20,673 nt of DNA from a virus. Where the stretch lies: the IMG/VR virus record IMGVR_UViG_3300032294_000784, positions 1 to 20,673 of that record; one strand, 5' to 3'. A program made the position numbers and the translations under genes. This document shows positions 1 through 7,301 of the stretch, in pieces (position 1 is the stretch's first letter; every line of letters begins with the position of its first letter). The notes beneath the pieces are model-generated. The model made no database searches, was not told where the DNA came from, and saw only the letters and a list, made by a program, of their open reading frames with translations.

Positions 1-1
1 T

Positions 2-934
2 CAAAGCATTGTTATGACCAATGCCAACTACACGCTTACTAACTTTAACGGGGTAGCAGACGAGGCACGAAACGCTGTACTAGTCGTTACTGGCACAAAT
101 ACCGCCCAACGGGACATAATCGCACCGCTAGTTGAGAAGACTTATATTGTCTACAACAACACCACAGGCGGCTTTGCTATACGAATTATTGGTGCTTCTG
201 GTACTGGCATAGTTATTGCTAACGGCACTACAACGCAAGTCTACTGCGACGGCACAAACTTTTTCTCCTCCCAAACGGGCTCGGCAGGTAACTTTACAGT
301 TAACGGAAACTTAGCGGTTACAGGTACAACAGCTTTATCGGGTGCTTTAACTTACGGCGGTGTAGCCTTATCCAATGCGGTAACAGGTACTGGGAACATG
401 GCTTTATCTGCTTCACCTACATTTACTGGCACTCCCGCAGCCCCTACAGCATCCCCAGGAACCAATACCACTCAGATAGCAACTACGGCTTTTGTACTGG
501 CTAATGGTGTGCCAACAGGCGCAATTATTATGTGGTCTGGGTCTATTGCCAGCATTCCAAGCGGTTGGTTATTGTGTAACGGTACTAGTGGTACCCCTGA
601 TTTACGAGATCGTTTTGTTGTTGGCGCTGGTTCTACTTACGCTGTTGCTGCTACAGGTGGTACTGCCGACGCTATTGTAGTAGCTCACACTCATACAGCA
701 AGTACAAGCGCATCAGACTCAGGACATACACATAGCTCTCAAGGAAACGGCGCTCCTAACGGAGGCGGTGCAGGTATTGCTTATGTAGTAGGCACTGGAA
801 ACCAACCTGGCTACGCTACAACCACAGGTAATGCAAATATTACCGCATCAACCACAGTTAACTCAACAGGTTCAAGTGGCACAAATCAAAACCTACCGCC
901 TTACTACGCTCTTGCTTACATTATGAAGGCTTAA
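2..934 (+). CDS. Phage tail fibre with tail-collar domain, 5' end cut by window edge
   Basis: This is the distal part of a tail fibre, the adhesin that touches the host surface. The frame is open to the left edge, so the ATG at 14 is probably an internal methionine and the true start lies outside. Counting from that Met, residues 1-165 are Gly/Thr/Asn-rich beta-type sequence with motifs common in fibre shafts (TGTGNMALSASPTFTGTP). Residues about 166-205 match the phage tail-collar domain (GAIIMWSG, then GWLLCNG and PDLRDRFVVGAG). The C-terminal part has two HTH motifs (AHTHTA and SGHTHSS), like the metal-binding HxH motifs of T4-type fibres, and ends NLPPYYALAYIMKA, typical of collar proteins. 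No stem repeats of the variable/template type are visible. It precedes the lysis-type genes by 11 bases. Function is firm at class level; the receptor is unknown. Confidence 0.85.
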   Translation, partial: QSIVMTNANYTLTNFNGVADEARNAVLVVTGTNTAQRDIIAPLVEKTYIVYNNTTGGFAIRIIGASGTGIVIANGTTTQVYCDGTNFFSSQTGSAGNFTVNGNLAVTGTTALSGALTYGGVALSNAVTGTGNMALSASPTFTGTPAAPTASPGTNTTQIATTAFVLANGVPTGAIIMWSGSIASIPSGWLLCNGTSGTPDLRDRFVVGAGSTYAVAATGGTADAIVVAHTHTASTSASDSGHTHSSQGNGAPNGGGAGIAYVVGTGNQPGYATTTGNANITASTTVNSTGSSGTNQNLPPYYALAYIMKA

Positions 935-945
935 AACAGTGGATC

Positions 946-1398
946 ATGGCAGACGAACTGGGGTTAGCGGCTGGTGCCAAGGGGATCAGCGAGGGGTTTA
1001 AGACCGGGCGAGAGGCTGGCAAAGAGATTGGCAAGAACATCGAGGATGTTCAGAAGGAAGCGGTAGATTTAGCAAAGGAACGGGCAAATGCCAAGATTCG
1101 TGAGCGCAGAGAAGCAGAGTTAAGGAAAGAGCGGGCAATATTTAAAGCCCTTGAAGAGTACCGACACCGTAAGAAAATATCGGATGAAGAGTACAAATTA
1201 AGGGTGGATTTTATAAAGCAGCACGGCACCAAAGAATGGCAAAAGGTGCTAGACATCAAGACGGAGATTGAGCGCCTTGAGAAAGAAGACAAGAAGTATT
1301 TTGATGCTGAGTTGGCAAAGGTTAAATGGGTGCAGTTTTGGTGCTTTATGGTAGCTGCATGGATTGCTTATTACATGGTATGGGGGAGTAAAAAATAA
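946..1398 (+). CDS. Tail-anchored coiled-coil protein next to the holin, function unknown
   Basis: I do not recognise this 150-residue protein as a named family. Residues 1-30 are Gly/Lys-rich. Residues about 30-125 are strongly charged (Lys, Glu, Arg) and look like a long helix or coiled coil. Residues about 128-146 (VQFWCFMVAAWIAYYMVW) form one hydrophobic segment, followed by a short basic tail, so it would be anchored in the inner membrane by its C-terminus with the coiled coil in the cytoplasm. The start has only a weak ribosome site (GTGG just upstream). The stop overlaps the next start as TAATG, tying it to the candidate holin and lysozyme. An antiholin, a lysis regulator or a small virion protein are all possible. 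It is not a normal i-spanin, which has its membrane segment at the N-terminus. Confidence 0.6.
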   Translation: MADELGLAAGAKGISEGFKTGREAGKEIGKNIEDVQKEAVDLAKERANAKIRERREAELRKERAIFKALEEYRHRKKISDEEYKLRVDFIKQHGTKEWQKVLDIKTEIERLEKEDKKYFDAELAKVKWVQFWCFMVAAWIAYYMVWGSKK

Positions 1399-1880
1399 TG
1401 CTTACATTAATATCCACAGCGCTGTCCTTCCTCATGGGGGGTCTGCCTAAACTACTAGACTTTTTCCAAGACAAGGGCGATAAAAAGCACGAGCTCGCCA
1501 TGGCTGCCATGCAGATGGAGCGGGAACTTAAACTCCTAGAAGCTGGTTATGCAGCCCAAGCCCGTGTAGAAGAGATCCGCACCGAGCAAGTAGCGATGGA
1601 AACTCAAGCTCAGGAACGCACGGCTATGTACTCCCACGACATTGAGATTGGCAAAGGTGCTTCTCAGTGGGTTATTAACCTTCGTGCCTCAGTACGCCCT
1701 ATGGTGACATACCTGTTTGTGATGTTGTTAATCATTGTTGATATTGCCTCAATCTGGTGGGCATGGTCATCTGGCGCCGTTTTTGCTGAGTCCGTTACAA
1801 TGATTTTTGATGACCAAGAGATGCAGATTCTGGCGTCTATTATTGCGTTCTGGTTCGGGACTCAGGCGTTTAAGAAGTGA
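1398..1880 (+). CDS. Candidate holin (3-TM, GTA-type)
   Basis: This 160-residue protein probably forms the inner-membrane lesion that releases the endolysin. There is a hydrophobic N-terminus (residues 1-22), a charged helical middle (about 25-85), then two clear membrane segments at about 101-123 (PMVTYLFVMLLIIVDIASIW) and 142-156 (QILASIIAFWFG). The order, the Arg-Pro just before the first main segment and the C-terminal WFGTQAFKK resemble the holin family of three TMs described for gene-transfer-agent release. That assignment is from recalled pattern, not a search. Its start overlaps the previous stop (TAATG) and its stop overlaps the endolysin start (GTGA), so the three are likely translated together. 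The long charged middle is unusual for a small holin, so a structural membrane protein remains possible. Confidence 0.6.
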   Translation: MLTLISTALSFLMGGLPKLLDFFQDKGDKKHELAMAAMQMERELKLLEAGYAAQARVEEIRTEQVAMETQAQERTAMYSHDIEIGKGASQWVINLRASVRPMVTYLFVMLLIIVDIASIWWAWSSGAVFAESVTMIFDDQEMQILASIIAFWFGTQAFKK

Positions 1881-2353
1881 AAGTAAGCGATAAAGCCATC
1901 AAAATGATTAAGCACCACGAGGGTGTCCGTCAGCGTCCATACCGCTGTCCCGCTAAATTGTGGACGATCGGTGTTGGGCATGTACTTTACCCACGCCAAG
2001 GTGCGTTAAAAATAGACGAGCGGGATGCCTACCCACTGGAGTATAAAGATGACCGTACTTTTTCGATGGAGGAAGTAGATGACATTCTTCGAGATGATCT
2101 TAACCGCTTTGAACGAGGTGTTGAACGCTACTGTCCTGTCAAGCTCACTCAAGGTCAGTTCGATGCTCTTGTATCTTTTAGCTTTAATGTTGGTCTGGGA
2201 ACACTACAGCGCAGCACCCTCCGTCAGAAGGTTATTCGAGGCGAAATGGAAGAAGCGGCAGAAGAGTTCTTGAAATATACGCTAGCTGGCGGTAAAGTGC
2301 TAAAAGGCTTAGTCACTCGCAGAAACGACGAACGTGCCTTATTTTTATCCTAG
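1877..2353 (+). CDS. Endolysin, GH24 lysozyme
   Basis: This 158-residue muramidase cuts the beta-1,4 bond between N-acetylmuramic acid and N-acetylglucosamine of peptidoglycan at the end of infection. The GH24 catalytic layout is visible: Glu15 in HHEG, Cys24, and Thr30 in WTIGVGH, spaced E-8-C-5-T. This is the Cys variant found in P21-type endolysins rather than the Asp of T4 lysozyme. The second family motif, QFDALVSFSFNVG, is at residues 94-106. Residues about 38-62 form a loop longer than I expect for the family. There is no signal peptide or SAR anchor, so export depends on a holin. The start is GTG, overlapping the holin stop as GTGA. The next in-frame ATG (residue 10) would leave only four residues before Glu15, so GTG is preferred. 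There is no good ribosome site, which suits coupled translation. Confidence 0.93.
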   Translation: MKVSDKAIKMIKHHEGVRQRPYRCPAKLWTIGVGHVLYPRQGALKIDERDAYPLEYKDDRTFSMEEVDDILRDDLNRFERGVERYCPVKLTQGQFDALVSFSFNVGLGTLQRSTLRQKVIRGEMEEAAEEFLKYTLAGGKVLKGLVTRRNDERALFLS

Positions 2354-2355
2354 GG
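2352..2355 (+). promoter_or_regulatory. Ribosome binding site of the tail hub gene
   Basis: AGGG lies six bases before the ATG at 2362. It restarts translation after the endolysin and supports this start for the 746-residue protein. Confidence 0.6.
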
Positions 2356-2361
2356 TAAACC

Positions 2362-4602
2362 ATGCCATTACAAAAACTTCAATTTAGACCCGGCGTAAAC
2401 CGAGAAGGTACTGATTATTCCAACGAGGGCGGTTGGTATGCTTGCGATAAGGTGCGTTTTCGTTCTGGCTTTCCTGAGAAGATTGGTGGCTGGATCCGCT
2501 TATCTAATGACTTCTTTGTCGGCGTGTGCCGATCAATGTGGAACTGGGTTACTCTAAACGGCGCTAACTTACTAGGGGTTGGCACTAACCTCAAATACTA
2601 TATTGAGCAGGGTGGCGAGTACAACGATATTACTCCCATCCGTGCTACGTTTACTACATCCTCTACCCCATCAACAGACAATATCATTTACACCACAAAC
2701 GGCTCTAATGTAGTCACGGTGAACTACGCTAACTATGGTGGGGTAAATAACGACTTTGTGACCATTAGTGGCGCTACTGCCGTAGGTGGGATACCCGCAA
2801 CCGAATTAAACGCCGAGCACCAGATTACCTACGTAGACCTTGATACCTTTACATTTACTGTAGCTACAGCCGCAACTTCTACTGTTAATGGTGGGGGTGG
2901 CACGGCTATTACGATGGCATTTCAGATTAATACGGGCTTGGATGTGTTTGTGGTTGGTACTGGCTGGGGTGCTGGTACTTGGCCTTCCTTTGTTAACACC
3001 ACACTAACAAACCCATTTACAGCGGCTAGTATTGGCGTTTCTGTTCTTACTGTTACTCAATCAGCGCATGGTTTAACGTCTGGAGACTACGTGTATTTTT
3101 CTAGCATTTCCGCTGATGCTTGCGGTATAAACCGACTAGTGTTGCAAAAATCATTTGTAGTAACCGTAACAAGCTCAAGTACTTACACTATCTCTACGGT
3201 AATTGGACAAGCTCCTGGTCCAGTAAACACCTATGTAACTACGTCAACTGCTGCTTCTGGTGGAACCGTTGTGGTATCTACGCCTGTAGCTCCTGTGCGG
3301 GGTTGGGGTGCTGCGGCTTCTGTGGGTATTGGTCAGCAGTTACGGCTTTGGACTAATGACAACTTTGGTGAAGACTTAATTATTGCCCCTCGTGGCGGTG
3401 CTATTTATTACTGGGATGCAACAACTGGGGTGTCTGTACGGGCGGTAGAATTAAGTACTTTGGCTTCAGGTGCAACGGTTCCCGGTACTGCATATACCTA
3501 CAAAGACTTTGTACCAAATCAAACAAACCAGATTATTGGTTCAGCCATTCAGCGCTTTGTTATTGCCTTTGGCTCAAATCCATACGACCCAACTGCTCCA
3601 AATAATACGTTTGACCCCTTATTAGTGCGCTGGTCCGACCAAGAAAACCCCTTCCTCTGGGTGCCAGACGCTACTAACCAGTCAGGTGAGTACCGCTTAA
3701 ACATTGGCTCAACCATTATTATGGCTCGTTCAACCCGTCAGGAGATCTTGGTTTGGTCTGATGCGGCTATTTACTCTATGCAGTATTTAGGACCACCCTA
3801 TATTTGGGGCTTCCAGTTGTTGCAGGACAACATCACAATCATGTCGCCTAATGCGGCAATAACCATTAACAACATCACCTACTGGATGGGTACGGATAAG
3901 TTCTTTATGTACTCTGGTCGTGTTGAAACCCTACCCTGCGCTATCTGGCAGTTCATTTTTGATGACATTAATAAAGACCAAGCCTTCCAAGTATTTGCTG
4001 GCTCTAACGAAGCGTACAGCGAAGTATGGTGGTTTTATTGTTCACAAAACAGCAATACAGTAGACAGCTACGTTATCTATAACTACCTTGAGCGTACATG
4101 GACTTACGGCACAATGAACCGCACCGCTTGGCTAGATTCTGGTTTGCGTCAGTACCCAATGGCAGCCGACGGCGTTAACAACCGCATTCTTTACCATGAA
4201 GCCAACGTTGATGACGTATCAGGGTTAACCCCAGTACCGATTGAAGCTTATATTCAGTCTTCTGACTTTGATATTGGTGATGGGCATAACTTCGGGTTTG
4301 TATGGCGCATACTGCCTGACTTGACCTTTAACGGCTCTAACGTAAATCAACCTCATGTCACAATGACGGTACGTCCTCGTAGAAATTCTGGTGCGCCTTA
4401 CGGCACTGCGGATAACCCACAAGTAGCTAGTACTCAGAACTACACTAGCCGTAATACATATGACGTGCAGGAGTTTGATGGACAGGTCTATACCCGCTTA
4501 CGGGCTCGCCAGATGAGCTTTAGGATTGAGTCAACTACCCTTGGTGTGGCTTGGCAATTAGGTACCCCACGAATTGATATTCGACCAGACGGCAGAAGAT
4601 GA
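2362..4602 (+). CDS. Tail hub/nozzle-type virion protein (P22 gp10-like by context)
   Basis: This large, beta-rich 746-residue protein probably plugs or extends the tail below the portal and keeps packaged DNA in place, as P22 gp10 or T7 gp12 do. The N-terminus (FRPGVNREGTDYSNEGGWY, then KVRFRSGFPEKIGGW) and the second half, with blade-like segments such as YSMQYLGPPYIWGFQ, WWFYCSQNSN and RTWTYGTMNRTAW, match the style of beta-propeller tail hub proteins of podoviruses. Residues about 114-180 and 225-300 look like two copies of one beta domain inserted in the propeller: each has an xVxTV start, a (G)D-VxxS turn, and a VTxxSSTYTIST/TYVDLDTFTFTV strand. The gene is followed by a knob protein and ejection-type proteins, the same relative place as gp10 in P22. 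The ATGA junction at 4599 couples it to the next gene. Virion role is fairly sure; the exact homology is inferred. Confidence 0.72.
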   Translation: MPLQKLQFRPGVNREGTDYSNEGGWYACDKVRFRSGFPEKIGGWIRLSNDFFVGVCRSMWNWVTLNGANLLGVGTNLKYYIEQGGEYNDITPIRATFTTSSTPSTDNIIYTTNGSNVVTVNYANYGGVNNDFVTISGATAVGGIPATELNAEHQITYVDLDTFTFTVATAATSTVNGGGGTAITMAFQINTGLDVFVVGTGWGAGTWPSFVNTTLTNPFTAASIGVSVLTVTQSAHGLTSGDYVYFSSISADACGINRLVLQKSFVVTVTSSSTYTISTVIGQAPGPVNTYVTTSTAASGGTVVVSTPVAPVRGWGAAASVGIGQQLRLWTNDNFGEDLIIAPRGGAIYYWDATTGVSVRAVELSTLASGATVPGTAYTYKDFVPNQTNQIIGSAIQRFVIAFGSNPYDPTAPNNTFDPLLVRWSDQENPFLWVPDATNQSGEYRLNIGSTIIMARSTRQEILVWSDAAIYSMQYLGPPYIWGFQLLQDNITIMSPNAAITINNITYWMGTDKFFMYSGRVETLPCAIWQFIFDDINKDQAFQVFAGSNEAYSEVWWFYCSQNSNTVDSYVIYNYLERTWTYGTMNRTAWLDSGLRQYPMAADGVNNRILYHEANVDDVSGLTPVPIEAYIQSSDFDIGDGHNFGFVWRILPDLTFNGSNVNQPHVTMTVRPRRNSGAPYGTADNPQVASTQNYTSRNTYDVQEFDGQVYTRLRARQMSFRIESTTLGVAWQLGTPRIDIRPDGRR

Positions 4603-5288
4603 CCCTCACTAGAGCCGCACCCCTTCGCCCACCAAAAGCACCGAACCTGCTGGTTGCGCCAGTAGACTACCGCCAGCAATACATTGACCAGCTTAATAAC
4701 GCCCTGCGTTTATATTTCAACCAGATTGATAACAGCCTACAGTCTTTACTATCGCCTACTGGCGGGGGTCTTTTACAGTTTCCATTTATTGAGGCATCTG
4801 ACAATACCACCCAATATGCAACAGCAACCAATACCGCCACTATTGTTGAGTGGACTACAACCAGCCTCGGTAACTATTTCACTTTAAACGCTGGTTATAC
4901 GGCAACAGCAGAGGTAGCTGGTATATACAAAATTACCTATAGTCTTCAGTTTGCTAATAACGACAATGCAGCCCATGATGCTATAGTCTGGCTACGGGTT
5001 AATGGTTCAACTTCAGCCGCTGATGTAGCAAATTCAACGACTATTTTTACTGTTGCTGCTCGAAAAAGCGCACTTATTCCAACAAAGGTTTGTGGATATT
5101 CAGAAGTAGTATTTGCATTAAATGCAGGTGATGAAGTAGGTCTTTGGTGGGGCACTAATCAAGCTGCGTCATCTGGCGGCGCAACAGGAATTTATATGTA
5201 CTCTCAAGCTGCTCAAACAACCCCAATGGCATACCCTGCAACTCCGTCTGCACTTGGTTCAATAACGTTTGTTTCGGCGCTATATTAA
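4599..5288 (+). CDS. C1q/TNF-like knob protein, candidate tail needle or receptor-binding protein
   Basis: This 229-residue protein has three parts. Residues 1-24 are Pro-rich (RAAPLRPPKAPNLLVAP). Residues about 25-50 are a short helix (QLNNALRLYFNQIDNSLQSL). Residues about 60-229 form a beta sandwich of C1q/TNF type: AGIYKITYSLQF is the typical G-x-Y strand, WLRVNGS the next, and NAGDEVGLWW the late strand with the GD turn, ending ITFVSALY. Such domains trimerise and bind surface ligands. The gene follows the hub by an ATGA overlap, the position that P22 gives to its tail needle gp26; the needle of phage Sf6 ends in a TNF-like knob. The stem here is very short for a needle, so a small fibre tip or capsid decoration is also possible. 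The fold call is good; the needle role is inference. Confidence 0.62.
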   Translation: MTLTRAAPLRPPKAPNLLVAPVDYRQQYIDQLNNALRLYFNQIDNSLQSLLSPTGGGLLQFPFIEASDNTTQYATATNTATIVEWTTTSLGNYFTLNAGYTATAEVAGIYKITYSLQFANNDNAAHDAIVWLRVNGSTSAADVANSTTIFTVAARKSALIPTKVCGYSEVVFALNAGDEVGLWWGTNQAASSGGATGIYMYSQAAQTTPMAYPATPSALGSITFVSALY

Positions 5289-5329
5289 TGATAAACTTGA
5301 CACCAAATAACCCCAAGGTACGCTTATGA
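5288..5329 (+). CDS. Possible 13-codon bridging reading frame
   Basis: ATG at 5288 overlaps the stop of the knob gene (TAATG). The frame reads MINLTPNNPKVRL and ends in TGA at 5327-5329, inside ATGA with the next start at 5326. It therefore fills the whole 37-base gap with overlaps at both ends. It may be a coupling leader rather than a functional peptide, or simple chance. It also contains the ribosome site of the following gene. Confidence 0.3.
   Translation: MINLTPNNPKVRL
5315..5318 (+). promoter_or_regulatory. Ribosome binding site of the gene at 5326
   Basis: AAGG lies seven bases before the ATG at 5326 and supports that start. Initiation here need not depend on coupling from upstream. 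Confidence 0.55.
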
Positions 5330-6888
5330 GCTTACACAATCTAGCGCATCACGTTCGAGCCAAAGGACGTGGCAAAGACACGATGCTTGTCCATATGACT
5401 CCACGAGAAGTTCAGGGGTTACAAGCGCTTGCTAAAGCTAAGGGTGGCACACTAACAATTAACCCAGAAACAGGTCTGCCAGAAGCAGGCTTTTTAGATC
5501 AGATTCTCCCAGTGGTAGCTATGGCTGCCGCTACGTACTTTACCGCTGGAGCCGCCGCTCCTTATTTAGCTAGTGCGTTAGGTAGTGCTGGTATGGCTGC
5601 AGGTACTGCTACTACTGTTGGTGGTGCTCTTGCTGGTGCCGGAGCCGGTGCTCTTTATGGTGGTATTGGTGCAGGAGTTCAGGGTGGAGACGTTGGCAAA
5701 GGCGCTTTAATGGGCGGTTTAGGTGGTGCTATCTCTGGTGGTATGGGTGCGTATGACAACGTGTTTAGCGCTGCTGGGGCTACTCCTCCTGTAGATTCAA
5801 ATTTAGTTACTGTCCCACCAGGAACAGGCGCAGAAGGGGCGGCTTCTATCCCAGCCGATCAAATAGCTAAACAACAGGCTTCAAATTTGATACCCCCAGA
5901 TAGCCCAGTTCCTCCAGAAGGGTATCGTTTTAACCCTGAAACAGGCGATGCTCTTAAAACAGCAACACAAGCTCCAAGCGGCACCGTTAACCCAACCAGC
6001 GTTTATCAAGGTTTTGGCCCAATGGGTAAAACAGCTACTCTTGCTTTGCCTGGTATTGGTGGCGCAATGGGCGAGAAACCAGATCAAGTACCCGGTCTTG
6101 AACCTTACAGCAGCCAGTCTACGTTATCCCCTGATTTCCAAGGATACACCCCAGAAAGACCAAACCCATACTATAGAGCGCAATACACACGGTATGCAGC
6201 AGGTGGCGGTTTAATGGATGCGTATCAAGCTGGTGGTCCTGTAGAGCGTATGTCTATGATGAACACGGCTATGAACCCCCAAGGCGGTTTGTACCCCCAA
6301 GGCATGATTGATAAGACCCAATATGCCACTCCTACTCAGCGCCCAGTAAGTGCTGAAATGGTATCCGAAGCTCCAGCGTATGAGCGGTCTAGCCCTATGT
6401 TGATGTCAAGCGGTGGAGATACACGAAAGAAAAAGCGTGCTTCTTTAACTGCACAAAAAACAATTAATTCCCTTGACTCATATAACGCGGCACTAGCTGA
6501 GCTTAATAATGCCCGCTACGGGGCAAACTTGTCTGGTATTAGTGCGTTAAACCCAGCTATGACTTCGCTCGGAGAGTTGCCAGTAGTAGCGGGTGCAAAA
6601 GGCGGTATTGCTGATTTGGGAGGGTACTCAGATGGTGGCAGAATGCTTAAGGGACCTGGTGATGGTATGTCTGATTCTATTCCTGCTTCTATTGGGAATA
6701 GACAGCCTGCTCGATTGGCTGATGGGGAGTTTGTGGTTCCGGCAGACGTAGTTAGTCATTTGGGTAACGGCTCTACAGATGCCGGCGCTAGAAAGCTATA
6801 CGCCATGATGGACAAGGTTCGCAAGGCTAGAACGGGTAAAAAGAAACAGGCTCCAGCAGTAAATACAGGTAGGTTTGTGCCTGCATGA
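5326..6888 (+). CDS. Gly/Ala-rich virion protein, candidate DNA-ejection protein
   Basis: This 520-residue protein has a short N-terminal region with a pattern I associate with environmental phage virion proteins (MTPREVQGLQALAKAKGG at 24-41, then TINPETGLPEAGFLDQ). Residues about 55-141 are a long Gly/Ala-rich hydrophobic stretch with glycine-zipper spacing (GGALAGAGAGALYGGIGAG), able to pack as membrane helices. The middle is Pro-rich and probably disordered. Two GG motifs follow (RYAAGGGLM at 289, YSDGGRM at 434). The C-terminus carries ARLADGEFVVPADVVSHLG, then a basic helix ending in KARTGKKKQ; similar GEFVV ends occur on phage tail and tape-measure-like proteins. It sits where P22 has its ejection-protein genes and overlaps the next gene by ATGA. 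I infer an internal particle protein that enters the host envelope with the DNA. No enzymatic motif is visible. Confidence 0.55.
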   Translation: MSLHNLAHHVRAKGRGKDTMLVHMTPREVQGLQALAKAKGGTLTINPETGLPEAGFLDQILPVVAMAAATYFTAGAAAPYLASALGSAGMAAGTATTVGGALAGAGAGALYGGIGAGVQGGDVGKGALMGGLGGAISGGMGAYDNVFSAAGATPPVDSNLVTVPPGTGAEGAASIPADQIAKQQASNLIPPDSPVPPEGYRFNPETGDALKTATQAPSGTVNPTSVYQGFGPMGKTATLALPGIGGAMGEKPDQVPGLEPYSSQSTLSPDFQGYTPERPNPYYRAQYTRYAAGGGLMDAYQAGGPVERMSMMNTAMNPQGGLYPQGMIDKTQYATPTQRPVSAEMVSEAPAYERSSPMLMSSGGDTRKKKRASLTAQKTINSLDSYNAALAELNNARYGANLSGISALNPAMTSLGELPVVAGAKGGIADLGGYSDGGRMLKGPGDGMSDSIPASIGNRQPARLADGEFVVPADVVSHLGNGSTDAGARKLYAMMDKVRKARTGKKKQAPAVNTGRFVPA

Positions 6889-7301
6889 ACTTAAAGGTTG
6901 TGCCTATTCCTACGCAGTTTGTTAACCAGATGTGGGGTCAGGCAGAAGCGCATATTAAAAGCGCTGAAGAGAAGTTTGGTGGGGCAGAGTACACAACCGA
7001 GCAGATTAAGGTATATCTAGTAACAGGGCAGTGGGTGTTGCTAGTGGCAGTAGATGAGAGTGATGTTGTACATGGTGCGGCAACTGTAAATTTTGTGAAT
7101 TACCCGAACGATAGAGTTGCTTTTGTAACTGCAATAGGTGGAAAATTAGTAACAAATCCAGATACATTTAAACAAATGTCCGACATATTTAAAGCCAACG
7201 GTGCAACCAAGATACAAGGGGTTGCAAAAGAAGCCATAGCTAGGCTGTGGAAACGCTTTGGTTTTGAAGAAAAGGCTATTTTGGTGGAAGTTAAATTATG
7301 A
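6885..7301 (+). CDS. GNAT-fold-like protein without a clear acetyl-CoA loop
   Basis: This 138-residue protein resembles small phage GNAT-type proteins. The strand order can be read as WVLLVAVDESDVVHGAATVNF (split at about 50-70), RVAFVTAIGGKLV (78-90), then a helix, a strand KIQGVA, and the C-terminal IARLWKRFGFEEKAILVEV (118-136), where the A-x-LWKRFGFE helix-turn is a common GNAT ending. The cofactor-binding signature of true acetyltransferases, R/Q-x-x-G-x-G/A, is missing: the segment after the fourth strand reads GGKLVTNPDTFKQMSD. It may have kept the fold as a structural or binding protein, or use another acyl donor geometry. It overlaps both neighbours by ATGA (6885-6888 and 7298-7301) inside the ejection-protein block, so a role in particle assembly or modification of those proteins is plausible but unproven. 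Confidence 0.55.
   Translation: MNLKVVPIPTQFVNQMWGQAEAHIKSAEEKFGGAEYTTEQIKVYLVTGQWVLLVAVDESDVVHGAATVNFVNYPNDRVAFVTAIGGKLVTNPDTFKQMSDIFKANGATKIQGVAKEAIARLWKRFGFEEKAILVEVKL

Noticed and set aside
2-934. Diversity-generating element at the tail-fibre gene
   Set aside because: No template repeat or reverse transcriptase is visible in the window, and the gene's 3' end is a normal collar C-terminus.
5297-5302. Perfect TTGACA, possible -35 box before the gene at 5326
   Set aside because: No acceptable -10 hexamer 16-18 bases downstream, and it lies inside a tightly packed late unit.
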